32,499 nt of DNA from Acidocella sp. KAb 2-4 (GCF_020567705.1 NZ_JAJDJU010000025.1:1-32499); one strand, 5' to 3'. Positions 1-7,808 are shown, numbered from the stretch's first letter. Numbers and translations are program-made. Notes: generated by a model not told the origin, from the sequence alone.

Positions 1-368
1 GCATGTCCGACACGATCCTCAACGCGATCGATGCGCGAGACGCGAAGACGGCGGAGAAGATCCGCGAGAATCTATTCACCTTCATCGATCTTATCAGGCT
101 GACAGACCGCTCGATGCAGATCTTGCTGCGTGAGGTTCCTGGCGAAAAACTCGCCCCGGCGTTGCGTCTGGTGGACGAAACTTTGCGAACCCGCTTTTTC
201 CAGAATCTTTCGGCCCGGCAAGTGGAGATTCTCAAGGAGGAGTTGCGGTCCGGCCCACCCATCCGCCGCGCCGATGCGCTCGCCGCGCAAAGCGAAATTG
301 TCGAAGTCGCGCTCAGGCTTTCGGGCGAAGGGCGCATTACCATCAGCGCGACAGAGGAGATGGTCTGA
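1..368 (+). CDS. fliG: Flagellar motor switch protein FliG, C-terminal part (cut by window start)
   Basis: FliG is the rotor protein of the C-ring that interacts with the MotA stator to make torque. The visible 121 residues match the FliG C-terminal domain. A helix rich in charged residues (AEKIRENLFTF) leads into the conserved stretch DRSMQILLREV, followed by the repeat-like segment around residues 66-103 (RFFQNLSARQ, then LRSGPPIRRADAL). Complete FliG proteins are about 330-350 residues, so only the last third is here. The ATG at position 3 is almost certainly internal, since the open frame reaches the window edge. The stop TGA shares its last base with the ATG of fliK, which indicates translational coupling. 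Confidence in the family is high; the true start is not visible. Confidence 0.93.
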   Translation, partial: MSDTILNAIDARDAKTAEKIRENLFTFIDLIRLTDRSMQILLREVPGEKLAPALRLVDETLRTRFFQNLSARQVEILKEELRSGPPIRRADALAAQSEIVEVALRLSGEGRITISATEEMV

Positions 369-1768
369 TGACCGTTCCCGCGATCAGTTCAGTAACCCAA
401 TCGACAGCGCTTGCCGCCGGCAGCGCGTCCAGATCCGATGCGGGGACGTGGTCGAGCGCGCTGGCGCAAGCCAACACCGTCGCGCCGGCTGATGCGGCTG
501 TTCTCGGAATATCGGGCAATGAAGCCGGGTCGGGAGAGCCTGATAAAGGCGCTAGCCAAGCCAAGGTGCCCGCGGACGGCGTTAGCGCCGATCAATCCAC
601 CATTCCCTCGGCGGAGAAAAAGCCTGCGAAGCACATGGCGTTGACGTCGTCGGTTACTTCGAGTGACGCGGCACCTGCCGTGCAGACGGACAAGAGAACG
701 CAGAGCGCGAATCCACTTGCCATAATGCTCGCGGGTAACATGCCGCAAGCCGAAAGGCTGGTGCCGGGTGGTGGCAAAACCCAGATGGCTGCCGATGCCG
801 CGTCGGGTACAAGCGCAACGCCCGCAGATGCGGCCGCCGCCGCGATTCAGCAAGGTCATGGCGCGGTGCCGGACAGTCTTGCTGGTTCGGGAAGCAAGGT
901 GATCGATGTACACCCGGGGGCGCAGGAGGCATTGCACGGCGCGGCGACGAGGCCTGCCGCGGATGTGAAGGCAAATATTGGCGCTTCAGCGATGAGCGCT
1001 CAGAGTGGCGAGGTATCGCGGACAGCCTTGATGCAGCAGGCCAGCGTCGAGCTGATGCAACAGCAGCCTGACGCGGATGGCGAGAGCGCTTCCAGAACCG
1101 GAAATGGCAAAGCGGCCGCCCCAATCGCGGTGTTGCAAACTGCGGGGACGAAGCCAACGCCGAGTACGGTCGCCGGCCTGCTCGCGCGTGGCTTGGTGCG
1201 GCAGACCGTTACGATGGCGGTGCCAACGAAGGCAACCGACACCCCGCGTCGCATTGATGCCAGCTCGATCGCGGTGGTCGCACAGGGTAACGTTGCGGCG
1301 CTTGGTACTCCCATCGCAACGGTCATATCCGGAACGATCTCGGCTCTGCCCGTCGCATTGGGCAGTACCAGCATTGCGGCGAGTTCCTCCTCGGCCTTGG
1401 CCGCCACGGTCAGCGCCATGCATCAGGCTGGTCAGAGTGGCGCCGTGCTCCACATTGATCCGCCGGGCTTGGGTAATCTGTCGGTGCATGTTGGGCTCGG
1501 TCAACAGGGGCAGGTAAACGTATTGTTCGTACCGGATTCCGCTGCGGGGGCGCAGGCCCTGCAATCGGGCCTGAGCGGGTTATCGCAGGCGATGGCGCAA
1601 TCCGGCCTCACGCTGGGTCAAGCGCAGATCGGTGGCCAGTTCGGCCAAAACGCAGGACAGGGCGGACAAAGCGGGCAGGGCTGGCGCGGTGACGGTACCA
1701 GTACGCCCCAACGCAACGCAACGGAAACTTTGCGGCGCGATAATGGTGGAGTGAGCGCTTATGCTTGA
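368..1768 (+). CDS. fliK: Flagellar hook-length control protein FliK
   Basis: FliK is a secreted molecular ruler that measures the hook and switches export specificity from hook to filament subunits by acting on FlhB. The 466-residue protein has the expected form. Residues 1-350 are low-complexity, rich in Ala, Ser, Thr and Gln, and without predicted structure. A compact conserved domain follows at about 355-430, with the pattern IDPPGLGNLSVHVGL, a hydrophobic strand (QVNVLFV) and GLSQAMAQSGLTLGQAQI typical of the Flg_hook domain. The tail is Gly/Gln rich. The start is set by a GAGGAG about 9 bases upstream and by the one-base overlap with fliG. The end overlaps the next gene by 8 bases. The N-terminal region is too variable to help identification; the call rests on the C-terminal domain and position. 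Confidence 0.88.
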   Translation: MTVPAISSVTQSTALAAGSASRSDAGTWSSALAQANTVAPADAAVLGISGNEAGSGEPDKGASQAKVPADGVSADQSTIPSAEKKPAKHMALTSSVTSSDAAPAVQTDKRTQSANPLAIMLAGNMPQAERLVPGGGKTQMAADAASGTSATPADAAAAAIQQGHGAVPDSLAGSGSKVIDVHPGAQEALHGAATRPAADVKANIGASAMSAQSGEVSRTALMQQASVELMQQQPDADGESASRTGNGKAAAPIAVLQTAGTKPTPSTVAGLLARGLVRQTVTMAVPTKATDTPRRIDASSIAVVAQGNVAALGTPIATVISGTISALPVALGSTSIAASSSSALAATVSAMHQAGQSGAVLHIDPPGLGNLSVHVGLGQQGQVNVLFVPDSAAGAQALQSGLSGLSQAMAQSGLTLGQAQIGGQFGQNAGQGGQSGQGWRGDGTSTPQRNATETLRRDNGGVSAYA

Positions 1769-3023
1769 GGAGTTTATGGAGGCGGAAACCATCGATCTTC
1801 TCGACCCCATGCGCGCGCCGCAATTGCGGTCGCTGCTCATGGAGAATCTGTCTGACCGCTTCATGCGGCAGATCGCCTTTGCGCTCTTCCAGCGTATGCG
1901 TCACTCGGTGCAGTTACTTTCCTGCATCAACAACGTGATTAGTCACGAAGCCGCGATATCCGCGCTGCCAGAGGTGATGCTGGCGGGCATTTCCGAACTC
2001 GCGCCGCTGCGTGGACGCATGTTGCTGGCGATTGATGGTGATCTGATCGGTGCGATGGTCGACGCGCTGTGCGGCGCCACGACGGTGCATCCGTTCGAGC
2101 GTTATGAGCTGTCGATGATGGAAACCCGCATCGGCAGGCAGATGATCGATCTGTCGCTCGCGACAATCACAGAGACATTGAATCCCGCGGTACAGTTGGA
2201 CCTTACGCCCATCGCCTATGAAAACGCGACCGGCATGCTCGCGATCGCCGACGGTCAGGACTGGATGATTACAGTCACTGGCATTTTTGAAACCGCGCTC
2301 GGCTCCGGGACGATCAAGCTGATTGCCCCTTATGCGGGGTTCGAGCCGCTGGAGGCCAAGGTGGCGGCGCAATCGGGGCTGCTTGGCGGGCGGGGCGAAG
2401 ATACAAGCTGGATCAACGCCATCGAGTCGCTTGCGGAAATGACGCAGGTTGATCTCCGATTCGAAGTCGCCCGCGCCGTGGTGCCGCTGGCGGTGTTCGA
2501 GCGGGTGGCGATGGGCAGCATCCTGCCGCTCTCCCTCTGGGGCGAGGCGGTCGCGGTTTCTGGCGATGTCGATCTCTTCTGGGCTGATTATGGCCAGGAG
2601 AATGGCCAGGTCTGCTGCCGGGTGAGGGCAATTGACGAAGAGGGAGATGCAAGCATGTCTGAACAGAAAACCCGTGCCAATACAGCCGACCGGCTAGCCG
2701 AGCCGGAGCGCGTTGAACTGGAGCGCCTGCAAGGCCAGCCGCGTGGCGCTCCCATCCTCACCGCGCGCAATGTGCTCGACAAGGTGCAGGTGGCCCTCTC
2801 GGTGGAACTCGGGCGCACGCAGATCACGGTGAAAGATTTGCGCGCGCTGCGGCATGGGCAGATCCTGGCGCTCAACCAGGCGGTTGGAGAACCGCTGGCG
2901 ATTTATGCCAATGACCAGAAGATGGCCTATGGCGAAGTCGTGGCCGTGGGCAATGACCGCTACGGCGTGCGGGTGACGGCGCTGGTTGAGGATTCTACGA
3001 CGGATACCGGAGGCGAGGCATGA
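1761..3023 (+). CDS. FliM-FliN fusion, flagellar motor switch protein
   Basis: This 420-residue protein joins two C-ring switch proteins that are normally separate. Residues 20-195 resemble the FliM middle domain (PLRGRMLLAIDGDLIGAMVD at 82-101, then ERYELSMMETRIGRQMIDL). Residues 215-293 look like the FliM C-terminal SpoA domain. After a charged, flexible linker (294-333), residues 335-410 are a clear FliN SpoA domain (NVLDKVQVALSVELGRTQ, then LRHGQILALNQAVGEPLAIY). The reading frame is uninterrupted from ATG 1761 to TGA 3023. The usual N-terminal CheY-binding motif of FliM is only loosely represented (ETIDLL, 9-14). An internal ATG with a good Shine-Dalgarno could also yield FliN alone (separate entry). 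It overlaps fliK by 8 bases and fliQ by 4. Confidence 0.87.
   Translation: MLEEFMEAETIDLLDPMRAPQLRSLLMENLSDRFMRQIAFALFQRMRHSVQLLSCINNVISHEAAISALPEVMLAGISELAPLRGRMLLAIDGDLIGAMVDALCGATTVHPFERYELSMMETRIGRQMIDLSLATITETLNPAVQLDLTPIAYENATGMLAIADGQDWMITVTGIFETALGSGTIKLIAPYAGFEPLEAKVAAQSGLLGGRGEDTSWINAIESLAEMTQVDLRFEVARAVVPLAVFERVAMGSILPLSLWGEAVAVSGDVDLFWADYGQENGQVCCRVRAIDEEGDASMSEQKTRANTADRLAEPERVELERLQGQPRGAPILTARNVLDKVQVALSVELGRTQITVKDLRALRHGQILALNQAVGEPLAIYANDQKMAYGEVVAVGNDRYGVRVTALVEDSTTDTGGEA
2641..2657 (+). promoter_or_regulatory. Internal ribosome-binding site and ATG inside the FliM-FliN gene
   Basis: AGGGAG (2641-2646) lies eight bases before ATG (2655-2657), in frame with the surrounding gene and exactly at the boundary between the FliM part and the linker to the FliN domain. 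Confidence 0.5.
2655..3023 (+). CDS. fliN: Possible free FliN from an internal start in the FliM-FliN gene
   Basis: An in-frame ATG at codon 299 of the fusion is preceded by AGGGAG at 2641-2646, eight bases upstream, which is ideal Shine-Dalgarno spacing. The product would be 122 residues starting MSEQKTRANT, close to the usual FliN length, with the SpoA domain at about its residues 37-112. The type III secretion homologues SctQ/SpaO/YscQ are known to make both a full-length protein and a C-terminal SpoA fragment by internal initiation, and both are needed for the ring. By analogy, the gene may supply both FliM-FliN and extra FliN. It could equally be a remnant of an ancestral separate fliN whose upstream stop codon was lost. 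Whether this start is used cannot be told from sequence alone. Confidence 0.45.
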   Translation: MSEQKTRANTADRLAEPERVELERLQGQPRGAPILTARNVLDKVQVALSVELGRTQITVKDLRALRHGQILALNQAVGEPLAIYANDQKMAYGEVVAVGNDRYGVRVTALVEDSTTDTGGEA

Positions 3024-3283
3024 GTTCCCAAGGGTTGAGCGTGGGCGCCTGGGTGGCATTTGCTGAGCTCGCCGCGCCAATAATGCTGCTCATGCTGGTC
3101 ATCGGTCTCGCCGTGGGCATTGTGCAAACCGCCACGCAGGTCAAAGAGGCGTCGATCCCCTTTGTATTAAAACTCGCCGGACTAGCGGCGCTCAGCACGG
3201 CGGCAGGGCGGCTGATGCTGGGGGGCGTGGAAGCCTACGCCGCGCGTTTGTTTCTCGCCATTCCGGGGTTGATCCATGGCTGA
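3020..3283 (+). CDS. fliQ: Flagellar export gate protein FliQ
   Basis: FliQ is a small inner-membrane component of the FliPQR export gate of the flagellar type III secretion system. The 87-residue protein has two hydrophobic helices (about 14-35 and 46-80) separated by the conserved polar turn VQTATQVKEASIPFVLKL, which is the FliQ family signature. The length equals the family norm of about 88-90. It starts with an ATGA overlap on the preceding FliM-FliN gene and overlaps flhA by 8 bases, so the three are translationally coupled. The partners fliP and fliR are not in the window. Confidence 0.93.
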   Translation: MSSQGLSVGAWVAFAELAAPIMLLMLVIGLAVGIVQTATQVKEASIPFVLKLAGLAALSTAAGRLMLGGVEAYAARLFLAIPGLIHG

Positions 3284-5375
3284 TGCCGCCGCGCTGCCGC
3301 GCGCCAATCCACTGAGTCTCACGCAGCTTTCCGGGCCCATTGTCGTTCTGCTCGTGCTGGTGATGCTGGTGGTGCCGTTGCCGCCGGCGTGCATATCGTT
3401 TCTCTTCGCGTTGAATATTTCGGCCGGACTCGTGATTCTCGGCGCATCGCTTTACATTCCCTCGCCAGCGGAATTCTCGGCCTTTCCATCCGTGTTGCTG
3501 GCGACAACGTTGATGCGCCTGGCCCTCAACGTCGCCACCGCGCGCGCCATTCTGCTCAATGGCTATGCCGGGCCGGGCGCTGCCGGTCGGGTCATCGAAT
3601 CCTTCGGCCAGTTCGCCGTGGGCGGCAATTATGTGGTTGGCGGCATCATCTTCGTCATCCTCATTATCATTAATTTTGTCGTGGTGACCAAAGGCGCTTC
3701 GCGTGTGGCCGAGGTTTCGGCCCGCTTCATGCTGGATAGTCTGCCCGGCCGGCAAATGGCGATCGATGCCGAGATCAATGCCGGCATCCTTTCGCCCCAG
3801 GCGGCGGAGCGGCGGCGCGAAATGTTGCGGCGTGAGGCGGATTTCTTCGGTGCCATGGACGGCGCCAGCAAATTCGTGCGCGGCGACGTGGTGGCGGCGA
3901 TGATCATCCTCGTTGTCAATATGGTTGGCGGTCTCATCATAGGCACCCTGCAATTCGGCCTGCCGCTAGCCGACGCCGCGCGCACCTACACGCTGTTGAC
4001 GGTGGGTGATGGTCTCGCCGCGCAGATTCCCTCGCTCACCATTTCGGTCGCCGCCGGTTTGGTGGTCACGCGCGTCGCCACGGGCGAGGATATCGGTGGG
4101 CAGATCAAGTCGCAGCTTTCCAAATATCCTCAGGCGCTCGCTATCGCGGCGGCGCTGACCGGCGCGATCGGGCTGATCCCCGAGATGGCGCATATCCCGT
4201 TTTTCGCTCTGGCCGCGGCTTTGGGCACGGCGTCCTGGCGGCTCTCGCGCGCCGCGCAAGCGCCTGAGGCCGCGGCCGAAGCCGGTAAAACTGGCGGCAT
4301 CGACAACCAGCCTGCGGAGGCGAAAGTGGACTCGCTGGTGGATGTCACCGGGGTCGATCCGCTGGGTATGAATATCGGCTTCGCCCTTACGCCGCTAGTC
4401 GGGGCGGGCGAGGGGCGCTTGCTCAACCGCTTGACCGCCGTGCGCCAGCGTTACGGCCGCGCGATGGGATTTCTGGTGCCGGCGGTGCATATCCGCGACT
4501 CCTCGGAACTAACCGCGCATGGCTATCGCTTTACCCTGCGCGGCGCCGCGATTGGCGGTGGCGAGGTGTGGCCCGGCCAGTGGCTGGCGATCGAAGGCCC
4601 GATGGTAACGGAAAAGCTGACCATCGGCCGGGCAGTGAAAGATGCGGCCTTCGGCCAGGCGGCGGTCTGGATTCCGCCAGGCGCGATTCCGGCGGCGGAG
4701 GAGTTGGGCTATACGGTTGTCGACGCGCCGTCGGCCATCGCAACGCATTTTGCCGAGATTTTGAAGCGCTACGGTGCCGAGTTGCTCGGCCGCCCGCAGG
4801 TGGAGGGGCTGATGACCCGCCTCGCTGAAACCACGCCGCGCCTGGCTGAGGATTTGCGAACCAACCTGTCCATTGGCGTCGTCCGGCAGGTCTTGCAAGG
4901 GCTGCTCGCCGAGGAAGTGCCGATCCGTGATTTTGAGCGCATCGCCGAAGCTTTGGTGGAAGCCGCCGATGCTGGAGCGAAGGAGCCGGAGAAATTGCTG
5001 GCGGCGGTGCGCCTGCGGCTCGGGCGCTTTATCGTCAGCCAACTTGCAGGCACAGAGACGACATTGCGTGTGGCCGTGCTGCAACCGAAGCTGGAGGAGC
5101 TGATCGGAAAATCTCTCCGCACGGCCAAGGATGGCGGCATGGGGGCCGAGGTCGAGGCCGAGACGGCGCAGCATCTGCGCGACGCGGCGGTGCAGGCGGC
5201 GCGGACGATGCGGGCGAAAGGCGCGCGGCCGGTGTTGGTGGTGCAGGCGAATATGCGCCGCGCCATCGCGCGCACGGTGTCGGGGCTGCTTCCTGTCGTC
5301 GCGCTGGAGGAAATTCCTGACACGATGCCGCTGCAGGTGATTACCACCGCAGAGCCCGGAGGCGTGCATGCCTGA
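3276..5375 (+). CDS. flhA: Flagellar biosynthesis protein FlhA
   Basis: FlhA is the large export-gate protein that couples proton flow to secretion and docks chaperone-substrate complexes. The 699-residue product has the family length and layout. The N-terminal half (about 20-315) contains roughly eight membrane helices. It carries the highly conserved FHIPEP-family segment around 188-205 (ADFFGAMDGASKFVRGD) and the preceding ASRVAEVSARFMLDSLPGRQ. A cytoplasmic domain follows from about 350 to 690 (DPLGMNIGFALTPLV, then RNSLSIGVVRQVLQGLL-like text). It overlaps fliQ by 8 bases and the sigma-factor gene by 8. In many bacteria flhF and flhG sit between flhA and fliA; here they are absent from that position. 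Confidence 0.97.
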   Translation: MADAAALPRANPLSLTQLSGPIVVLLVLVMLVVPLPPACISFLFALNISAGLVILGASLYIPSPAEFSAFPSVLLATTLMRLALNVATARAILLNGYAGPGAAGRVIESFGQFAVGGNYVVGGIIFVILIIINFVVVTKGASRVAEVSARFMLDSLPGRQMAIDAEINAGILSPQAAERRREMLRREADFFGAMDGASKFVRGDVVAAMIILVVNMVGGLIIGTLQFGLPLADAARTYTLLTVGDGLAAQIPSLTISVAAGLVVTRVATGEDIGGQIKSQLSKYPQALAIAAALTGAIGLIPEMAHIPFFALAAALGTASWRLSRAAQAPEAAAEAGKTGGIDNQPAEAKVDSLVDVTGVDPLGMNIGFALTPLVGAGEGRLLNRLTAVRQRYGRAMGFLVPAVHIRDSSELTAHGYRFTLRGAAIGGGEVWPGQWLAIEGPMVTEKLTIGRAVKDAAFGQAAVWIPPGAIPAAEELGYTVVDAPSAIATHFAEILKRYGAELLGRPQVEGLMTRLAETTPRLAEDLRTNLSIGVVRQVLQGLLAEEVPIRDFERIAEALVEAADAGAKEPEKLLAAVRLRLGRFIVSQLAGTETTLRVAVLQPKLEELIGKSLRTAKDGGMGAEVEAETAQHLRDAAVQAARTMRAKGARPVLVVQANMRRAIARTVSGLLPVVALEEIPDTMPLQVITTAEPGGVHA

Positions 5376-5934
5376 AGCCGTCTCGCGCACCGATGACGCC
5401 GCCTTAACCGCGCTCTACGGTAATTGGATCAAGCGCATGGCGCTGCTTCTCAGGTCGCGGATGCCCTGGGCGGATCTCGACGAACTGCTGCAATGGGGCG
5501 CGATCGGCATGATGGAGGCGACGCAGCGTTTCGACCCGAGCCTGGGGGTTGAGTTCCAGGCCTTCGCCTCGCGGCGGATTCGAGGCGCCATGATTGACGG
5601 GTTGCGCCGCGATGGCGCCCATCGCCGGGGTGAAGCCTCCTTTGACCCTGAGCATGTCGAGATGGTGGCGGTGGAGCGTGGTCTGGCGCCCGAGGATCCG
5701 CTCGCGATCCTGCAGCGCGAGGATAACCGAAGCCTGCTGGTGGCGGCGCTGAAAACTCTGTCCGAGCAGGATTATCAAGTTCTTGCCATGCATTTTTTCA
5801 ACGACATGAATAATCGCGAGATCTCCGCGGTGCTGGAGATCAGTGAGGGGTACGCGTCGCGCATCCGCAAACGCGCGCTTGAGAGCCTCGCGATCTACAT
5901 CAACGCCGCCGCCAAGGAAGAAATGGTGCCATGA
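5368..5934 (+). CDS. fliA: Short FliA-type (sigma-28 family) RNA polymerase sigma factor
   Basis: Sigma-28 directs transcription of late flagellar genes such as flagellin, cap and motility genes, and is held inactive by FlgM until the hook is finished. Region 2 is clear at residues 15-82 (WADLDELLQWGAIGMMEATQ, FQAFASRRIRGAMIDGLR). Region 4, with its helix-turn-helix, is at about 122-178 (LKTLSEQDYQVLAMHF, NREISAVLEISEGYASRIRK). Only about 40 residues separate them, and the product is 188 residues against about 240 for typical FliA, so the sigma-3 domain seems missing or reduced. It overlaps flhA by 8 bases and motA by 4. An flgM-like gene at 19049 supports the sigma-28 assignment. Another sigma-70-family subgroup cannot be excluded, but the IRGAMIDGLR match favours FliA. 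Confidence 0.82.
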   Translation: MPEAVSRTDDAALTALYGNWIKRMALLLRSRMPWADLDELLQWGAIGMMEATQRFDPSLGVEFQAFASRRIRGAMIDGLRRDGAHRRGEASFDPEHVEMVAVERGLAPEDPLAILQREDNRSLLVAALKTLSEQDYQVLAMHFFNDMNNREISAVLEISEGYASRIRKRALESLAIYINAAAKEEMVP

Positions 5935-6734
5935 CGAGTCTACTGGGTTTGATCGCTGGATTTTTGAGCATTATTGGCGGTGCGATATCAGACCATGTGC
6001 CGCTAAGCTCACTGCTCAATTTCACCGCCTTTCTGATTGTGCTGTGCGGATCGTTTTCGGCCTCCACCCTGCATTTCGGCCTGGGCAACATGATCAGCGG
6101 CCTCAAGGCGTTCATGTGGCTGATTAAGCCGCCCTCGGTTGATTTGCATAAATTCATCGATCAGGTGACCGAGTGGTCCTCGCTGGCGCGCAGCCAGGGC
6201 ACGCTGGCGCTGGAAAGCGTGATCCCGGATGTCTCAGATCCGTTCCAGAAACAGGGGCTGCAGATGATCGTCGACAACACCTCGCCCGACGATTTCGCCA
6301 TCATCCTTGGCACGATGGCCGAGAATGCCGCGCATCATCAGCAGATCCCGGCCGAGGTCTGGGAGGCGATGGGAGGCTACTCCCCAACCATCGGCGTAAT
6401 GGGCGCGGTAATGGGGCTGATCCATGTGATGATGCGCCTCGACCACCCGGACGAGCTGGGTGAAGGCATCGCCACCGCGTTCATCGCAACGGTGTACGGC
6501 GTTGGCTTCGCCAATCTGGTCGCGTTGCCACTAGGCAACCGCCTGAAGCAGCTTGCCAAAAAAATGGAACGCGAGCGCGAGGTGGTGATGCAGGGTTTCA
6601 TGCTGCTGGCGGAAGGCAAGCCAGGTATCGTCATCCGGCAAAATCTCAGCTCCTTCCTCGATGACCATGGCAAGAAGAAGGGCAAGGGCGGTGCGGATGC
6701 CGAGCCGGAAGCCGTCGCCGCGCCAGCGGAGTAG
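5931..6734 (+). CDS. motA: Flagellar stator protein MotA (MotC/PomA-like)
   Basis: MotA surrounds MotB in the inner membrane to form the ion channel that powers rotation. The 267-residue protein has two N-terminal hydrophobic segments (about 3-20 and 28-52). A cytoplasmic loop carries the charged residues thought to contact FliG (R87 and E95 in ARSQGTLALE). The conserved third and fourth membrane helices lie at about 150-205 (GGYSPTIGVMGAVMGLIHVM, then GEGIATAFIATVYGVGFANL). The C-terminal tail is Lys/Ala rich. The spacing of these signatures resembles MotC/PomA more than E. coli MotA. It starts with an ATGA overlap on fliA and ends 6 bases before motB. Confidence 0.94.
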   Translation: MTSLLGLIAGFLSIIGGAISDHVPLSSLLNFTAFLIVLCGSFSASTLHFGLGNMISGLKAFMWLIKPPSVDLHKFIDQVTEWSSLARSQGTLALESVIPDVSDPFQKQGLQMIVDNTSPDDFAIILGTMAENAAHHQQIPAEVWEAMGGYSPTIGVMGAVMGLIHVMMRLDHPDELGEGIATAFIATVYGVGFANLVALPLGNRLKQLAKKMEREREVVMQGFMLLAEGKPGIVIRQNLSSFLDDHGKKKGKGGADAEPEAVAAPAE

Positions 6735-6740
6735 CGATGC

Positions 6741-7538
6741 ATGGCGTCTGTACCCAAAAAGAAAGCGAAACCCCAAAAGCCTGAAAATCACGAGCGCTGG
6801 GTTATTTCCTACGCCGATTTGCTGACGCTGCTGCTGGCCACGTTCGTGGTTTTATATGCGTCGTCGCAGCGCGACCGGCACAAGGCGGACGAGGTGGCGA
6901 AATCTTTCCTACAGGCTTTCCAGGGCATGCCGCCCGCAATCACCACGCCCACGCCAACGGGCTCGCGCGGCGTGCTTCAGCATCAGGATTCGGCGGTACC
7001 AAAGCCAAAGGAAACACCGGGAGCCTCGAAACTGCCCAAGACCATGGCGCATCAGCTTTCCGATTCCATGCAGACCCTGCAGGCATTGCAGATGAAACTT
7101 TCCGCCCTGTTCCAGCCGATGATCGAGAAGCATCAGATGACAGTGACCAGCGCGCCGCTGACACTGACAATCCAGCTTGACGCTTCGGTGCTGTTTCCCT
7201 CGGGCGAGGCTGATCTGACGCCGCAAGGCACGGCGCTGTTGAAGCAGGTCGCGGCCGGCTTTGTCAGTCTCCCAGATGGCTTCCGCATCGTCGTGCAGGG
7301 CTATACCGATAATCAGCCCATCGCCACCGCACAATTTCCCTCCAACTGGTCGCTCTCAGCGGAGCGCGCGGTGACAGTCGTGGCGCTGTTTGTCGCCTCC
7401 GGTGTGCAAGGCGAACAACTCGCGGCGGAAGGGTTCGGCGAATTCTCGCCAGTTGCCGATAACAGCACCGATGCGGGGCGCGCGCAGAACCGGCGCGTGG
7501 TCGTTGTGGTGCACGCACCTGATCCAGCGCAGAAATAA
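6741..7538 (+). CDS. motB: Flagellar stator protein MotB (OmpA-domain)
   Basis: MotB anchors the stator to peptidoglycan and supplies the channel aspartate. The basic N-terminus (residues 1-19) is followed by a single membrane helix at 20-42 containing YADLLTLLLATFVVLY. D26 matches the essential proton-carrying Asp of the family. A Pro/Thr/Lys-rich linker follows, and then an OmpA/MotB-type peptidoglycan-binding domain at about 155-262 (VLFPSGEADLTPQG, VQGYTDNQPI, SNWSLSAERA, and the final NRRVVVVVH). The length, 265 residues, is within the MotB/MotD range. It follows motA after 6 bases. A strong AAGGAGG just after its stop serves the next gene. Confidence 0.95.
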   Translation: MASVPKKKAKPQKPENHERWVISYADLLTLLLATFVVLYASSQRDRHKADEVAKSFLQAFQGMPPAITTPTPTGSRGVLQHQDSAVPKPKETPGASKLPKTMAHQLSDSMQTLQALQMKLSALFQPMIEKHQMTVTSAPLTLTIQLDASVLFPSGEADLTPQGTALLKQVAAGFVSLPDGFRIVVQGYTDNQPIATAQFPSNWSLSAERAVTVVALFVASGVQGEQLAAEGFGEFSPVADNSTDAGRAQNRRVVVVVHAPDPAQK

Positions 7539-7550
7539 GGAGGATGGTTG

Positions 7551-7808
7551 ATGGCGAAGGGAGCAAAAAAGCCGAAACTTCTGAAGCCGATGATGCTGAC
7601 CATCGCGGCGGCGGCGGCCTGGGGGGCGGTGCATGAACCGCTGACTTTCACGGTGGCGAGCGCCGGGGTGTGGGCGCTACAGGTGCTGGCGGTGGCGCTG
7701 CTAGTGCGCGCGGCGCTGGCGCTGCTCACACCTGGGATGACTCTCGGCATCGCGCTGCTCGGCGCCGCCCTGCGCCAGACGGCGAACGGTAAGGAGGTGC
7801 AGCCATGA
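7551..7808 (+). CDS. Unrecognised 85-residue membrane protein in the flagellar operon
   Basis: I do not recognise this family. The product has a basic N-terminus (MAKGAKKPKLLKP) followed by two or three hydrophobic stretches at about 14-27, 33-55 and 58-73, and a short polar tail, so it should be a small inner-membrane protein with the N-terminus probably inside. ATG 7551 is chosen because AAGGAGGA (7537-7544) lies six bases upstream; a TTG at 7548 is a possible alternative. It lies 12 bases after motB and overlaps fliH by ATGA, so it is co-translated with stator and export-apparatus genes. A role as a stator accessory or an export-gate helper is possible but unproven. It shows no FliO-like cytoplasmic domain. 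Confidence 0.8.
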   Translation: MAKGAKKPKLLKPMMLTIAAAAAWGAVHEPLTFTVASAGVWALQVLAVALLVRAALALLTPGMTLGIALLGAALRQTANGKEVQP

